The notes below the pieces were generated by a model, which did no database searches, was not told the origin of the DNA, and saw only the letters and a list, made by a program, of their open reading frames with translations. A stretch of 35,549 nt of DNA from Pseudoalteromonas aurantia (GTDB lineage Bacteria > Pseudomonadota > Gammaproteobacteria > Enterobacterales > Alteromonadaceae): the NCBI RefSeq assembly GCF_005886875.1, contig NZ_PNBY01000001.1:1-35549 (forward strand), read 5' to 3'. Made by a program: the position numbers and the translations under genes. Positions within the stretch are counted from its first letter, which is position 1. Every line of letters starts with the position of its first letter. Shown here in pieces: positions 8,473-16,097 of the stretch.

Positions 8473-8982
8473 ATGCGTTTTAAAAAAACCAATAGAACCA
8501 TTCATAAATGGGCAAGCATTGCCATTTCATTACCCTTACTTGTAGTGTTAATTACCGGTATTTTACTGCTGGTAAAAAAAGAATTTAGTATTATTCAGCC
8601 TCCAACAGCAAAAGGTATAAGCACCCAACCTAGCATCCCTTTTGAGCAGGTATTGATAATTGCAAAATCGGTAGAAGAGGCGCAAATATTAAGTTGGAAC
8701 GACATCAATAGATTAGATGTGAGACCGAGTAAAGGGATCACTAAAATTCGTAGTAATAACAGCGTCGAAATTCAAATAGACAGCAGTACAGGGGAAATTT
8801 TGCATGTTGCTGAACGTAATTCAGAATTGATTGAGTCGATACATGATGGCACTTTCTTTGAAAAAAATGCCAACCTGTGGCTTATGTTGCCTCTTTCATT
8901 TATTGTTCTCGTGATCTCGGTGACTGGGATTATTTTGTTTATTCAGCCATATATCAAAAACAAAAAGCATAGAAGAAGATAA
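8473..8982 (+). CDS. Small PepSY domain inner-membrane protein
   Basis: A 169-aa protein with membrane helices at about 13-34 and 137-160 and a periplasmic PepSY-like domain between them, including IHKWASIAISLPLL in the first helix and SIHDGTFF before the second, both typical of PepSY_TM proteins. I chose the ATG at 8473, with AAGGA at 8464-8468 overlapping the stop of the receptor; an upstream TTG at 8452 has no site. Such proteins are often paired with TonB receptors and thought to help with iron release or reduction in the periplasm; this one has a single small PepSY unit and no visible heme-ligand pattern beyond the His in helix 1 and HDG. It ends in a basic tail (KNKKHRRR). Confidence 0.8.
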   Translation: MRFKKTNRTIHKWASIAISLPLLVVLITGILLLVKKEFSIIQPPTAKGISTQPSIPFEQVLIIAKSVEEAQILSWNDINRLDVRPSKGITKIRSNNSVEIQIDSSTGEILHVAERNSELIESIHDGTFFEKNANLWLMLPLSFIVLVISVTGIILFIQPYIKNKKHRRR

Positions 8983-9102
8983 GACGCGCGCAGCGATCAA
9001 CAGTTAAGACGCATCAAGCATTAACACACCGCTATGTTTGGAAGTTTGACTTGCACAAAGAGCGGCAAAAAGAATGTTATAAACATTTAGCAATCACACA
9101 GT

Positions 9103-9152
9103 GTTAGGTTATAAACTCATCCCTTGTGGCAGAAAATTATTTATAACCTAAC
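9103..9152. terminator. Inverted repeat between convergent genes
   Basis: gttaggttataa (9103-9114) and ttataacctaac (9141-9152) are perfect 12-bp inverted copies separated by 26 nt. It sits between the 3' ends of the PepSY gene and the His-rich receptor gene, so it may serve as a weak bidirectional terminator, although it lacks the T tract and the loop is long. Confidence 0.45.
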
Positions 9153-9191
9153 GACTTCATTTATCGTGAAGGCGCACCACTGTAACGTGGT

Positions 9192-11171
9192 TTAGCTGCC
9201 AAATTGAAAGCGAAATCCGGTATTAACGGTAAAACCATCATTTCTTGACCATATGTCAGTCGTCCATCTGCCGCTTGGAGACTGTGTTGGTAATAAGAGC
9301 GAGTCTTCTTTGGTTTGTCGTACGTCCAGTAAATTCTCGGCGTTAATAAACCAGCTGACTTTGCCCAAAGTGATTTGCCCTAATAAGCCTAAATGCCAAT
9401 AGGCGTCGCTTTTTTCACGATAAGGGTTGTTTGTGAGGTGCTGTGTGCCAGTATAGTATGCTTCAAATCCGACTAAATGACTGCCATGTTCTTCCCACAT
9501 AATTATTGCACCCGCTGAGTGTTTTGGGGTGAGTGAAAGCGGGGTACGTGTAAGCAAGCCACCATCGCCTTTGGTGGCGTCAGTATATAAATAACTCCCG
9601 GTCAATTTGATGTCTCGCCAGCGATATCGTAACAGCAATTCTGCGCCTCGGATCTCTGTTTGACCTGTGGCATTGATAATTTGAACTTGTTGTAGTGCGT
9701 TTTCTGGCGCATTGTCTATGAGCTGTAACTCTGTGACACCTTTAACATCTGAGGCGAATAATGTAACGCTTGCTTCAATACTATCAACGACATAGCTTAT
9801 ATCAATTGATGCTGTTGTCGCGCGTTCTTCCTCTAAGTTCTCTAGCGGTGCGAGGCGTGATAGCCCTACATCTTCTATGTCTTCGATAAACGGCGTTGGC
9901 GCAAAAAATCCTTTACCGTATGAGCCTCTTATCGTCCAACTTTCAGGGTTGTATAGCACAGATAGTCTGGGGCTGACTTGGGTGCCAAATTCACTGTGCC
10001 AATCGGCACGCGCGCTGAGTGACAGTGAAGTCGTTTCGCTGGCTTCATAATCTATCTGCGAGAAAAGACCAGGTACATCATAGGTATAATTAAACACTGG
10101 GTAGTCAACAGAGTCGAATTTATCAGATTGATAGGCAATACCTAATACCCAAGCAGTTGCCTCATTAAACCCTGAAACACTGGACTCGATTAAGTAACTT
10201 TCGTGTGTATCATCTTCTTGTATTTGACCGAATTGATGATCATGTTCTTGGTGCATGGCAGAGCCTCGCACATTGAGATTGAGAGTGTCATCCAAGGGTT
10301 TATCAAATATAAAACCACTGTCTAATCGCACAGAGTCTTGCGTTTGTGCAAACGGATTGCCATCGGGTAGTAAGGCGTCATTTAATGTTCCACCATGGCG
10401 TTGTTCGGTCATTGCACCAAAGGTGAGGTATAAATTTGCACCACTGTCATCAGACCAATATAAGCGCGGTCGCACGCTTGCTCGCTCATATCCTGCTAAG
10501 TCTATCCAGCCATCATCGTCTAAATCTTGTTCTTTTTGATGGTGTACCCCCGTGGTAACTGACGCACTCAGTGTGTCGGTTAACGGTGAGGAAAAATACG
10601 CGGTGATATCTTGACCATTCTTTGACGTTGCATTGAATAGCGTTTCGCCTTCAAATTCTTCAGACGGTGTACGCGAGATAAGATTTATTACGCCGCCGAG
10701 TGCAGACCCACCATACAAAGAAGACGCAGAGCCTTTGATAATTTCTACATTAGCTAAATCTGTGGGCGGAATTTGTAGTAGTCCAATGGAGGCTGTTTGA
10801 CCACCATAGAGTGGGAGTCCATCACTTAAAAGCTGAGTATATCTGCCGTATAAACTTTGTAATCTAATATTTGCGCTACCTAATGCCGGTGAGGTGTTTT
10901 GTACCCTTACACCACCGGTTTCGGCAACGAGCATTGAAATATTTCCTGGCCGCATTAAGGCTTTTTCTTGTATTTCTTCTCCATTAATAATTTCGGTGCG
11001 TGTCGCAGACTCGGTCACTATCCGACCCAAACGGGATGCTGTCACCTGAATTTTTTCTATTTTTTTATCATCATGGGCGTCATGATTATGTTCATCATGG
11101 TGCTCGCCAGCCTGAGAAAGTGATGGAAATAGTAATATGGCTGTGGCCAGCTTAGTTAATTTAGTTCGCAT
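9192..11171 (-). CDS. TonB-dependent receptor with His-rich N-terminus (probable Cu/Zn receptor)
   Basis: A 659-aa outer-membrane receptor. The signal peptide ends at Ala21 (SLSQA), and the mature N-terminus carries five His and many Asp residues (GEHHDEHNHDAHDD, residues 22-35), then a TonB box region (KIEKIQVTASRLG). The plug has IRLQSLYGRYTQLLSDGLPLYGG and VEIIKGSASSLYGGSALGGVINL; the barrel contains GKGFFAPTPFIED (FRAP-like) and ends FRFQFGS. A His/Asp-rich start is known from metal receptors such as ZnuD and copper receptors, so copper or zinc uptake is likely. Start is supported by GAGGT 8 nt upstream. The Cys-rich gene lies 92 bp upstream in the same direction and is probably co-transcribed. 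Confidence 0.82.
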   Translation of the reverse strand: MRTKLTKLATAILLFPSLSQAGEHHDEHNHDAHDDKKIEKIQVTASRLGRIVTESATRTEIINGEEIQEKALMRPGNISMLVAETGGVRVQNTSPALGSANIRLQSLYGRYTQLLSDGLPLYGGQTASIGLLQIPPTDLANVEIIKGSASSLYGGSALGGVINLISRTPSEEFEGETLFNATSKNGQDITAYFSSPLTDTLSASVTTGVHHQKEQDLDDDGWIDLAGYERASVRPRLYWSDDSGANLYLTFGAMTEQRHGGTLNDALLPDGNPFAQTQDSVRLDSGFIFDKPLDDTLNLNVRGSAMHQEHDHQFGQIQEDDTHESYLIESSVSGFNEATAWVLGIAYQSDKFDSVDYPVFNYTYDVPGLFSQIDYEASETTSLSLSARADWHSEFGTQVSPRLSVLYNPESWTIRGSYGKGFFAPTPFIEDIEDVGLSRLAPLENLEEERATTASIDISYVVDSIEASVTLFASDVKGVTELQLIDNAPENALQQVQIINATGQTEIRGAELLLRYRWRDIKLTGSYLYTDATKGDGGLLTRTPLSLTPKHSAGAIIMWEEHGSHLVGFEAYYTGTQHLTNNPYREKSDAYWHLGLLGQITLGKVSWFINAENLLDVRQTKEDSLLLPTQSPSGRWTTDIWSRNDGFTVNTGFRFQFGS

Positions 11172-11199
11172 TATTTACCTCAAAGAATGCTAAAAATGG

Positions 11200-11212
11200 T
11201 GCGCGTTGCGCA
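11200..11212 (-). other. Short GC hairpin between Cys-rich gene and receptor
   Basis: tgcgc and gcgca form a 5-bp stem with a 3-nt loop, followed on the minus strand by CCATTTTTAG. It could be a weak attenuator within the two-gene unit. Evidence is thin. Confidence 0.25.
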
Positions 11213-11263
11213 GAGTTCGCTTTTATTTTTTAATAAGTCAGAAAACAGACGGAGCTGTGCTCT

Positions 11264-11638
11264 TTATGAGGTAAAAATTGGGGGGCGAAAAGGGAGTGAT
11301 AAAATGGAAATTGGCTGCTTATTTATAGACGAATAAATTGGTCCATTGACATACATAAAGCCGATCATTTGTGGTTCATTGAGTATGTACAGTGCTGACG
11401 TACAAGCATTTGCAGGACAAATACAGTCTATTTCACAGCAGTTAGTGTCACAGCAGTTTGTTAATTGACAGTCACTGTCAGCGCTTTCTATGTGTTGTGG
11501 TTGTTCAACATGTTCGGTTACTATGTGGACGTCTGAAGAGGCTTCAATAGAAAATGAAGTGTGATAAGCCATAGCTTGCCCGATGAAGGCAACCATCATC
11601 ATGATAGCGATGCAGGTTTTTGAAAGTGGCTTGAACAT
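11264..11638 (-). CDS. Cys-rich secreted protein, CopL/DUF2946-like, upstream of the receptor
   Basis: A 124-aa protein with a signal peptide (MFKPLSKTCIAIMMMVAFIGQAMA, cut after residue 24). Eight Cys fall within 23 residues (57, 62, 63, 67, 68, 72, 74, 79) in the pattern CxxxxCCxxxCCxxxCxCxxxxC, which strongly suggests metal binding or dense disulfides. The C-terminal end PFRPPIF is like that of small secreted proteins found next to copper genes. It sits 92 bp upstream of the His-rich TonB receptor, on the same strand. I infer a periplasmic metal chaperone or metal-responsive leader protein in the manner of CopL. The family assignment is tentative; no exact domain is recognised. Confidence 0.65.
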   Translation of the reverse strand: MFKPLSKTCIAIMMMVAFIGQAMAYHTSFSIEASSDVHIVTEHVEQPQHIESADSDCQLTNCCDTNCCEIDCICPANACTSALYILNEPQMIGFMYVNGPIYSSINKQPISILSLPFRPPIFTS

Positions 11639-11812
11639 GTCAATCTCATTAATGTATGTGAACGTTCGTGATAAAGTTCGCGAGACAATCTAAAGCAATA
11701 GTGTAATGATTTTTTCAGTTGATGTGAATATCATCACGGTTTTTATTCAGTGACTGAGCGACGGTAGATGAATTACCTAAGCTCAGTCACATAGTTTATA
11801 AGTAGCCTTTCT

Positions 11813-12631
11813 TTATTCGCGAGTGTTGGATTGACTATTTTGTTGTTTGAGCAGATGTTTCAATTCTTGGATTTCGTTGTGCAAGTCTTCAATCGTTGGA
11901 ACATTTTTGGCACTTTCTTTTTCTTGACGTAATTTTGAACGCTCATCTTCCATGACATTTACCACAATACCAATCACCATGTTTAGAAATGCAAATGCAG
12001 TAAAAAAGATGAATGATAAATAGAAAACCCATGACATTGGGTACACTTCCATTGTTTCATATTGAATATCGGTCCAATCTTCAAACGTCATGATCCTAAA
12101 TAAAGTCAACATTGAAATCGCAATATCTCCCCATAAAACAGGGTTTATATCAGCGAACACAAAGCTGCCGATTGCGGCATAAATGTAGAAAATGATAAAC
12201 ATTAATAGAATGACATAGCCTAATTGCGGCATTGCTTTAATTAATGAGTTGATCAGTACACGCAATTCAGGGACGACCGATACCATTCTAAGTACCCGAA
12301 AAATCCTAATAAGCCTTGCAAGCAAAGCCATTTCACTATCGTTGATAGGGATCAAGCTAATCGCAACCACTAAGGTATCAAAAATATTCCAACCTTTTTT
12401 GAAAAAGCTTTTTTTATCATCGTCGGCAATAAAACGTACTGAGATCTCAAATAGAAAGAATAGCGTGATAAATATGTCGAGAATATAGGTGACTGAGACT
12501 GCAGTATTAGACAATGTAAAAGTTTTTGCGCCAATTTCCAGAGCGGAAATGATGATCACGGCTACGACTGTGAGCTCAAATATTTTGTTGTTTTTTAAAT
12601 TGTTCAGATTAAGTTTGATAGTTTCGTACAT
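11813..12631 (-). CDS. One-domain voltage-gated cation channel (BacNav/ion transporter family)
   Basis: A 272-aa inner-membrane channel subunit expected to form a tetramer. S1 (about 18-37), S2 (48-68), S3 (82-96), a voltage-sensing S4 with Arg at 106, 109, 112 and 115, S5 (136-160), pore helix and S6 (200-228) are all visible, followed by a coiled-coil tail (about 246-265, IEDLHNEIQELKHLLKQQ) like that of NaChBac relatives. The filter is TFEDWTD (182-188). Sodium-selective relatives have TLESWSM or TLESWAS, while changing the fourth and seventh residues to Asp made NavAb calcium selective. The natural channel may thus prefer calcium, which is inference. The ATG at 12631 lacks a strong ribosome binding site. 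No operon partner. Confidence 0.88.
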   Translation of the reverse strand: MYETIKLNLNNLKNNKIFELTVVAVIIISALEIGAKTFTLSNTAVSVTYILDIFITLFFLFEISVRFIADDDKKSFFKKGWNIFDTLVVAISLIPINDSEMALLARLIRIFRVLRMVSVVPELRVLINSLIKAMPQLGYVILLMFIIFYIYAAIGSFVFADINPVLWGDIAISMLTLFRIMTFEDWTDIQYETMEVYPMSWVFYLSFIFFTAFAFLNMVIGIVVNVMEDERSKLRQEKESAKNVPTIEDLHNEIQELKHLLKQQNSQSNTRE

Positions 12632-12770
12632 AGGCGAAGGATCTGTTTAGTTATTTGATTAAAGACAATGTGATTATATCCTAGTTAAGTTTCAACTCTA
12701 GGTATGATTGCTGCAAAAAGCGTTACAGAGGATGTTTTTTAGTGATTTGGCAGAGCAGTATTGGCAATTA

Positions 12771-12803
12771 GGGCTCTTCTAAGTCCAAATATTAGAGGAG
12801 CCC
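12771..12803 (-). terminator. Hairpin downstream of the S33 peptidase gene
   Basis: gggctcttctaa (12771-12782) and ttagaggagccc (12792-12803) form a 12-bp stem with one mismatch and a 9-nt loop, 28 bp past the peptidase stop codon. There is no clear T tract, so it may be a Rho-assisted or mRNA-protecting 3' structure. Confidence 0.5.
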
Positions 12804-12831
12804 AACTATGTTTAGTCGTGTATGTTTGACT

Positions 12832-14487
12832 CTAAAAATCAGCTAAGCGTAAAAACGCCCCATATGCACGTGTGTACGCGGTAGGGTTGATTTGCTTTAG
12901 TGTATTTAGATCAGTTAAAGATTGGGGGGTGGCTGTCCCATTATAGGCTTCTACGCTGCCAAAGATGACTTGGCTTTCAAAGGGGGTTGCTGCAAAGTTG
13001 AGTCCTTTCAAGTCGGCAATGCAGCTTGTGTCTGGTTGTGACCATAAATTATTGATGAAGCTATGCATAATATCTACGCCACAGGTATTTGCATGGTCTT
13101 TTTTGCTATAAGAAACAAAAATAACGCCATGCTCTGTTTCAGGCAATTCAACATAGCGCTGGTTGTTGTTGGTAAACGCGCTTTGAACAATAGGCACATA
13201 ATAATGCGGCGTTTGTGGGTCTAAATCGCCATTGAGTAATAGAGTTGGCATGTAGTGTCTTGTTGGCTGGTAGATATACGGATCTGTGTAGCGATTTCCC
13301 CACACTTGTTTATCTATATGTCTTTGGTGCAGCAGGTACCCCGGAATACATGAAATAGCATCTTTACAATATGCCAGCTTGGATTGAAGATCGATTTCGT
13401 TGTAATTAATCTCATTTTGGACAATAAGTTTTGACACGATGGGCGATGAGTTAAACGGATCTTTAGCGGCGAGTTCAATAAACTGTTTGCCTACGCCTTT
13501 GAACATAAAATTATGCAAGTTGTTGAGTGCGATTACATCGTTATCATTACATCGAGCTAACCGGTGATACATGGGCATTAATATTTGCTCAACTGAGCGG
13601 CTTAATGCAAGCAAGGATATAACCTGTAACTCGAAACGTTTTAAATCAGTCGCAGGGCAATGCTCTGAAGCATAAACACGGTTGACTAAGGTTTTGAGTT
13701 CTTCTACTGAGCTTAAGCTTAATTCACTGCGACAGAATTCGTCACTTTGGCAATAGGCAAACATATCGGCGAAGATGTCATTGAAGTTTTTGTCCCATGA
13801 ATCTAGGCCAAACTTTTCACTAGGCACGACCGAATCTAAAATGATCCCTTGTGCCCCTGTGGGGGCGACTTGACTAAATCTCTGCGCCCAGAGAGTGCCA
13901 TATGATGCGCCATATACATAAGTGGGTTGCCAATCGAGCGTTTTACTTTTTGTGATTGCGTATTCAAGGTCTTTGGCGGCTGAGGTTGTGGTGAATTTAT
14001 ACAAACCTTCACCCCATTGCTGGTGGAGGTCATTAAAACAGGTTTGCGCATAGTCAGCGTAGTCTACTAATAGCGGGTTACTGCATGTTAAGTGTGTTGA
14101 CCATCCGACACCTCGATGCTCAAGGACGTATAAGTCATAGTCTCGAGTAAAATGATTGAGGTGTGTCTCATATTCATCAACGTAAAAGCTGCCAGATGCC
14201 CCCGGGCCGCCTTGTAAAAACCAAATTTGACCTTGGCTATTGCCCGACTTTGCAGGGTACTTAGAGACCAAAACATCTATTTTTTTGCCATGTGGTGTAT
14301 CCCAATCAAGTGGCACTTCAGCCAAACTACATTGGTTTCTGTTGTCGTAACTTTGAAATTGCGTCGGGCATTCACCCCATTCAAAGTCGACATATGGACT
14401 GTAGCTTACGTTTTTTATGGGCGTTGCCAAGGAGTTGAATGCGCTTAGCATACCGACACAGGCGAGTGTGGTTATAAATTGTTTCAC
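12832..14487 (-). CDS. Secreted S33-family alpha/beta hydrolase (tripeptidyl aminopeptidase-like)
   Basis: A 551-aa exported serine peptidase of the TAP/SlpD type, expected to release N-terminal peptides or Pro residues. The start codon is GTG at 14485-14487, with AAGGA placed 5-6 nt upstream; the signal peptide runs to about SLATP (residues 18-23). The oxyanion region is LQGGPGASG (91-99), the nucleophile elbow GASYGT holds Ser195, the acid is in LNGDLDPQTP (Asp421 or 423), and His453 lies in ETEHG. The C-terminal TAP-like domain surrounds the acid and His. Several Cys pairs (40/53, 135/150, 246/252, 374/380) would suit disulfides in the periplasm or medium. It is transcribed alone. Confidence 0.85.
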   Translation of the reverse strand: MKQFITTLACVGMLSAFNSLATPIKNVSYSPYVDFEWGECPTQFQSYDNRNQCSLAEVPLDWDTPHGKKIDVLVSKYPAKSGNSQGQIWFLQGGPGASGSFYVDEYETHLNHFTRDYDLYVLEHRGVGWSTHLTCSNPLLVDYADYAQTCFNDLHQQWGEGLYKFTTTSAAKDLEYAITKSKTLDWQPTYVYGASYGTLWAQRFSQVAPTGAQGIILDSVVPSEKFGLDSWDKNFNDIFADMFAYCQSDEFCRSELSLSSVEELKTLVNRVYASEHCPATDLKRFELQVISLLALSRSVEQILMPMYHRLARCNDNDVIALNNLHNFMFKGVGKQFIELAAKDPFNSSPIVSKLIVQNEINYNEIDLQSKLAYCKDAISCIPGYLLHQRHIDKQVWGNRYTDPYIYQPTRHYMPTLLLNGDLDPQTPHYYVPIVQSAFTNNNQRYVELPETEHGVIFVSYSKKDHANTCGVDIMHSFINNLWSQPDTSCIADLKGLNFAATPFESQVIFGSVEAYNGTATPQSLTDLNTLKQINPTAYTRAYGAFLRLADF

Positions 14488-14638
14488 GGTGATCCTTCCT
14501 ATTCATGTTGTAAATAAAACCATCTTAAATAACGCTTTTTTTACTAAAAAATAACATTGGGGCGGAGGTTTGGTATAATTTCAATTTTTCTGGTGTTTGA
14601 AACGAGAGATAGATAGCACTTTAACGCTCAGTGATCAC

Positions 14639-14958
14639 CTAGCGCGATTTTTTGTGCTGGCTAATTTTATAGAGCCTGAATAAAGAAAGAGTAAGATAAA
14701 TTGCATACAGAAATAGCTTTTCAACCCAGGTTGTTTTTTCATAAGCGCCATACACTCTGAGATAGTCGTTAAATATAAAGAGTCCAATATCGGTAAAAGA
14801 CATTGTCATCTTAAAAAACTTACCTCCATGGGTTTTAATGGTTTTGATATAGAAAACAGTGAAAAATAGAATGCCAGTAACGACATCGCACCGGGCACGA
14901 CACTTGGAAGTACTAACAATGATGATAGAGAAAGCAAACACCATCCAAGGTATTTCAT
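14639..14958 (-). CDS. Small membrane protein split in two frames at a UUUUUUA heptamer
   Basis: The first frame starts at ATG 14958 (AAGGA 8-9 nt upstream) and gives 50 residues with two likely hydrophobic segments (MKYLGWCLLSLSSLLVLPSV, then AMSLLAFYFSLFSI), ending at TGA 14806-14808. The -1 frame continues as KMTMSFTDIGLFIFNDYLRV and on to ISQHKKSR at 14639. Joining them by a one-base slip gives exactly 106 residues of coherent membrane protein, whereas the upstream part of the -1 frame looks like a shadow. The frames meet at T TTT TTA (14818 to 14812), in the phase of a classic -1 slippery site. It lies 30 bp downstream of the GlxA-type regulator. Either programmed slippage or a lost T (T7 to T6) explains this. 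The function is unknown. Confidence 0.6.
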
Positions 14959-14988
14959 AATATATGTCCTTGTTGTATTGCTGAACAA

Positions 14989-15981
14989 TTATGAAAATAA
15001 CTTTTTCCTTACGATTTTTCTATATTCGCTGGGGGTTTGCTGTAACCGAGTTTTGAAGATCCGCGTTAATAAACCTTGTGCACTGAAGCCAACAGAAACC
15101 GCAATATCCTGCAAAGATAAATTACTGTTTGCTAGAAGCTCCTTTGCGCTTTCTAAGCGAAGGACTTGTAAGTAGTCAGCAGCAGTTTGGCCTGTCGCGG
15201 CTTTAAAACGGCGATTAAAGGTCCGATAGCTCATATCAAATTGTTGAGCGACTTCTGCGAGTGTGATCTCATTGGCAAAATTGTGCTTCATCCAAAACTG
15301 TATCGCCGCAATTTGTTCATCAGGGTGTTTGTCGACAGCGCCTTCTAAATATCGTTGCTCTTCATAGGGTTTACGAATTTCATGAGAAAAGTTTTGTTGC
15401 ACGTGATTGGCCGCTGCTGGACCATAAAGCTGAGAGATCAAATGCACAATGACATCAGCCAAGGCATTGAGGCTAGCCACTGTGTAGATGCGTTCTGATT
15501 GCGTTATGAAAAAATCGGGTTTCAAGACAACTTGAGGGTAATCACGTTGAAATTGCTTTGCGTAATGCCAGTGAGTAGTGGCAGGGTGAGTATTTAAAAG
15601 CCCTGACTCGGCCAAAAAGCAGACGCCGGTTCCAACCCCTATCAGGGTGCCACCTTGTTGCCAAGTCATGACTAGTTGCTTGGCGATATCATTATTTTTT
15701 CTGACAACAGGGCGAGGGTTACGCCATATGCTGGGCATAATGACGTAGTCTTGTTGAGCAAGTTTGGTCAAATCGCCATTGGGACTAAGCTGCATACCCA
15801 AGTTATTTTCAACCGATTGCTCATGTTGCGCCAGCCAATTGAGTTTTAAAGGAATGAATTTTTCTCCTAAATGTCTTTTGGCGTAGGCTTCACCAGCTCT
15901 GAGCATTTCAGCTGGAAGTGTGACACTGGTGAACAACATGTGCTCATATAAGGTAAATGCGATATTTATTTCTTGTTTCAT
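14989..15981 (-). CDS. GlxA-type AraC family transcriptional regulator
   Basis: A 330-aa regulator with an N-terminal DJ-1/PfpI-like domain (about 5-200) and a C-terminal AraC helix-turn-helix pair (about 225-325: ITLAEVAQQFDMSYRTFNRRF and LSLQDIAVSVGFSAQGLLTRIF). The region of the nucleophile elbow reads IGVGTGVCFLAESGLL, where relatives have xCTGxxxLAEAGLL, so the elbow Cys is replaced by Gly; such domains normally sense ligands rather than catalyse. ATTHW follows as usual. It is divergent from fabY across 116 bp, which makes control of fabY or of its own gene plausible, but that is inference. The small frameshifted membrane gene follows it in the same direction. Confidence 0.85.
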   Translation of the reverse strand: MKQEINIAFTLYEHMLFTSVTLPAEMLRAGEAYAKRHLGEKFIPLKLNWLAQHEQSVENNLGMQLSPNGDLTKLAQQDYVIMPSIWRNPRPVVRKNNDIAKQLVMTWQQGGTLIGVGTGVCFLAESGLLNTHPATTHWHYAKQFQRDYPQVVLKPDFFITQSERIYTVASLNALADVIVHLISQLYGPAAANHVQQNFSHEIRKPYEEQRYLEGAVDKHPDEQIAAIQFWMKHNFANEITLAEVAQQFDMSYRTFNRRFKAATGQTAADYLQVLRLESAKELLANSNLSLQDIAVSVGFSAQGLLTRIFKTRLQQTPSEYRKIVRKKLFS

Positions 15982-16006
15982 CTGGACTGACCACCACAGT
16001 TTGGCG

Positions 16007-16033
16007 AATATTACACTTTATATGGCTAATATT
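16007..16033. promoter_or_regulatory. Inverted repeat in the glxA-like/fabY divergent promoter region
   Basis: aatatta (16007-16013) and taatatt (16027-16033) are inverted 7-bp copies whose centres are 20 bp apart, about two helical turns. They lie between the AraC-type regulator and fabY and could be an operator. Both arms are AT-only, so chance is possible. Confidence 0.35.
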
Positions 16034-16097
16034 ATAAAATTTATATCTCACTTCCAACTAGAATCAAGACATTAGCAGTTATATAGATAAGAACATC

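Noticed and set aside
9100..9155. Fur or Zur box between the two receptors
   Set aside because: The inverted repeat lies between convergent 3' ends, far from either receptor promoter, and does not match the known box sequences.
10255..10539. Open frame on the plus strand inside the His-rich receptor gene
   Set aside because: It is a shadow of a well-supported gene on the other strand and shows no domain or ribosome binding site.
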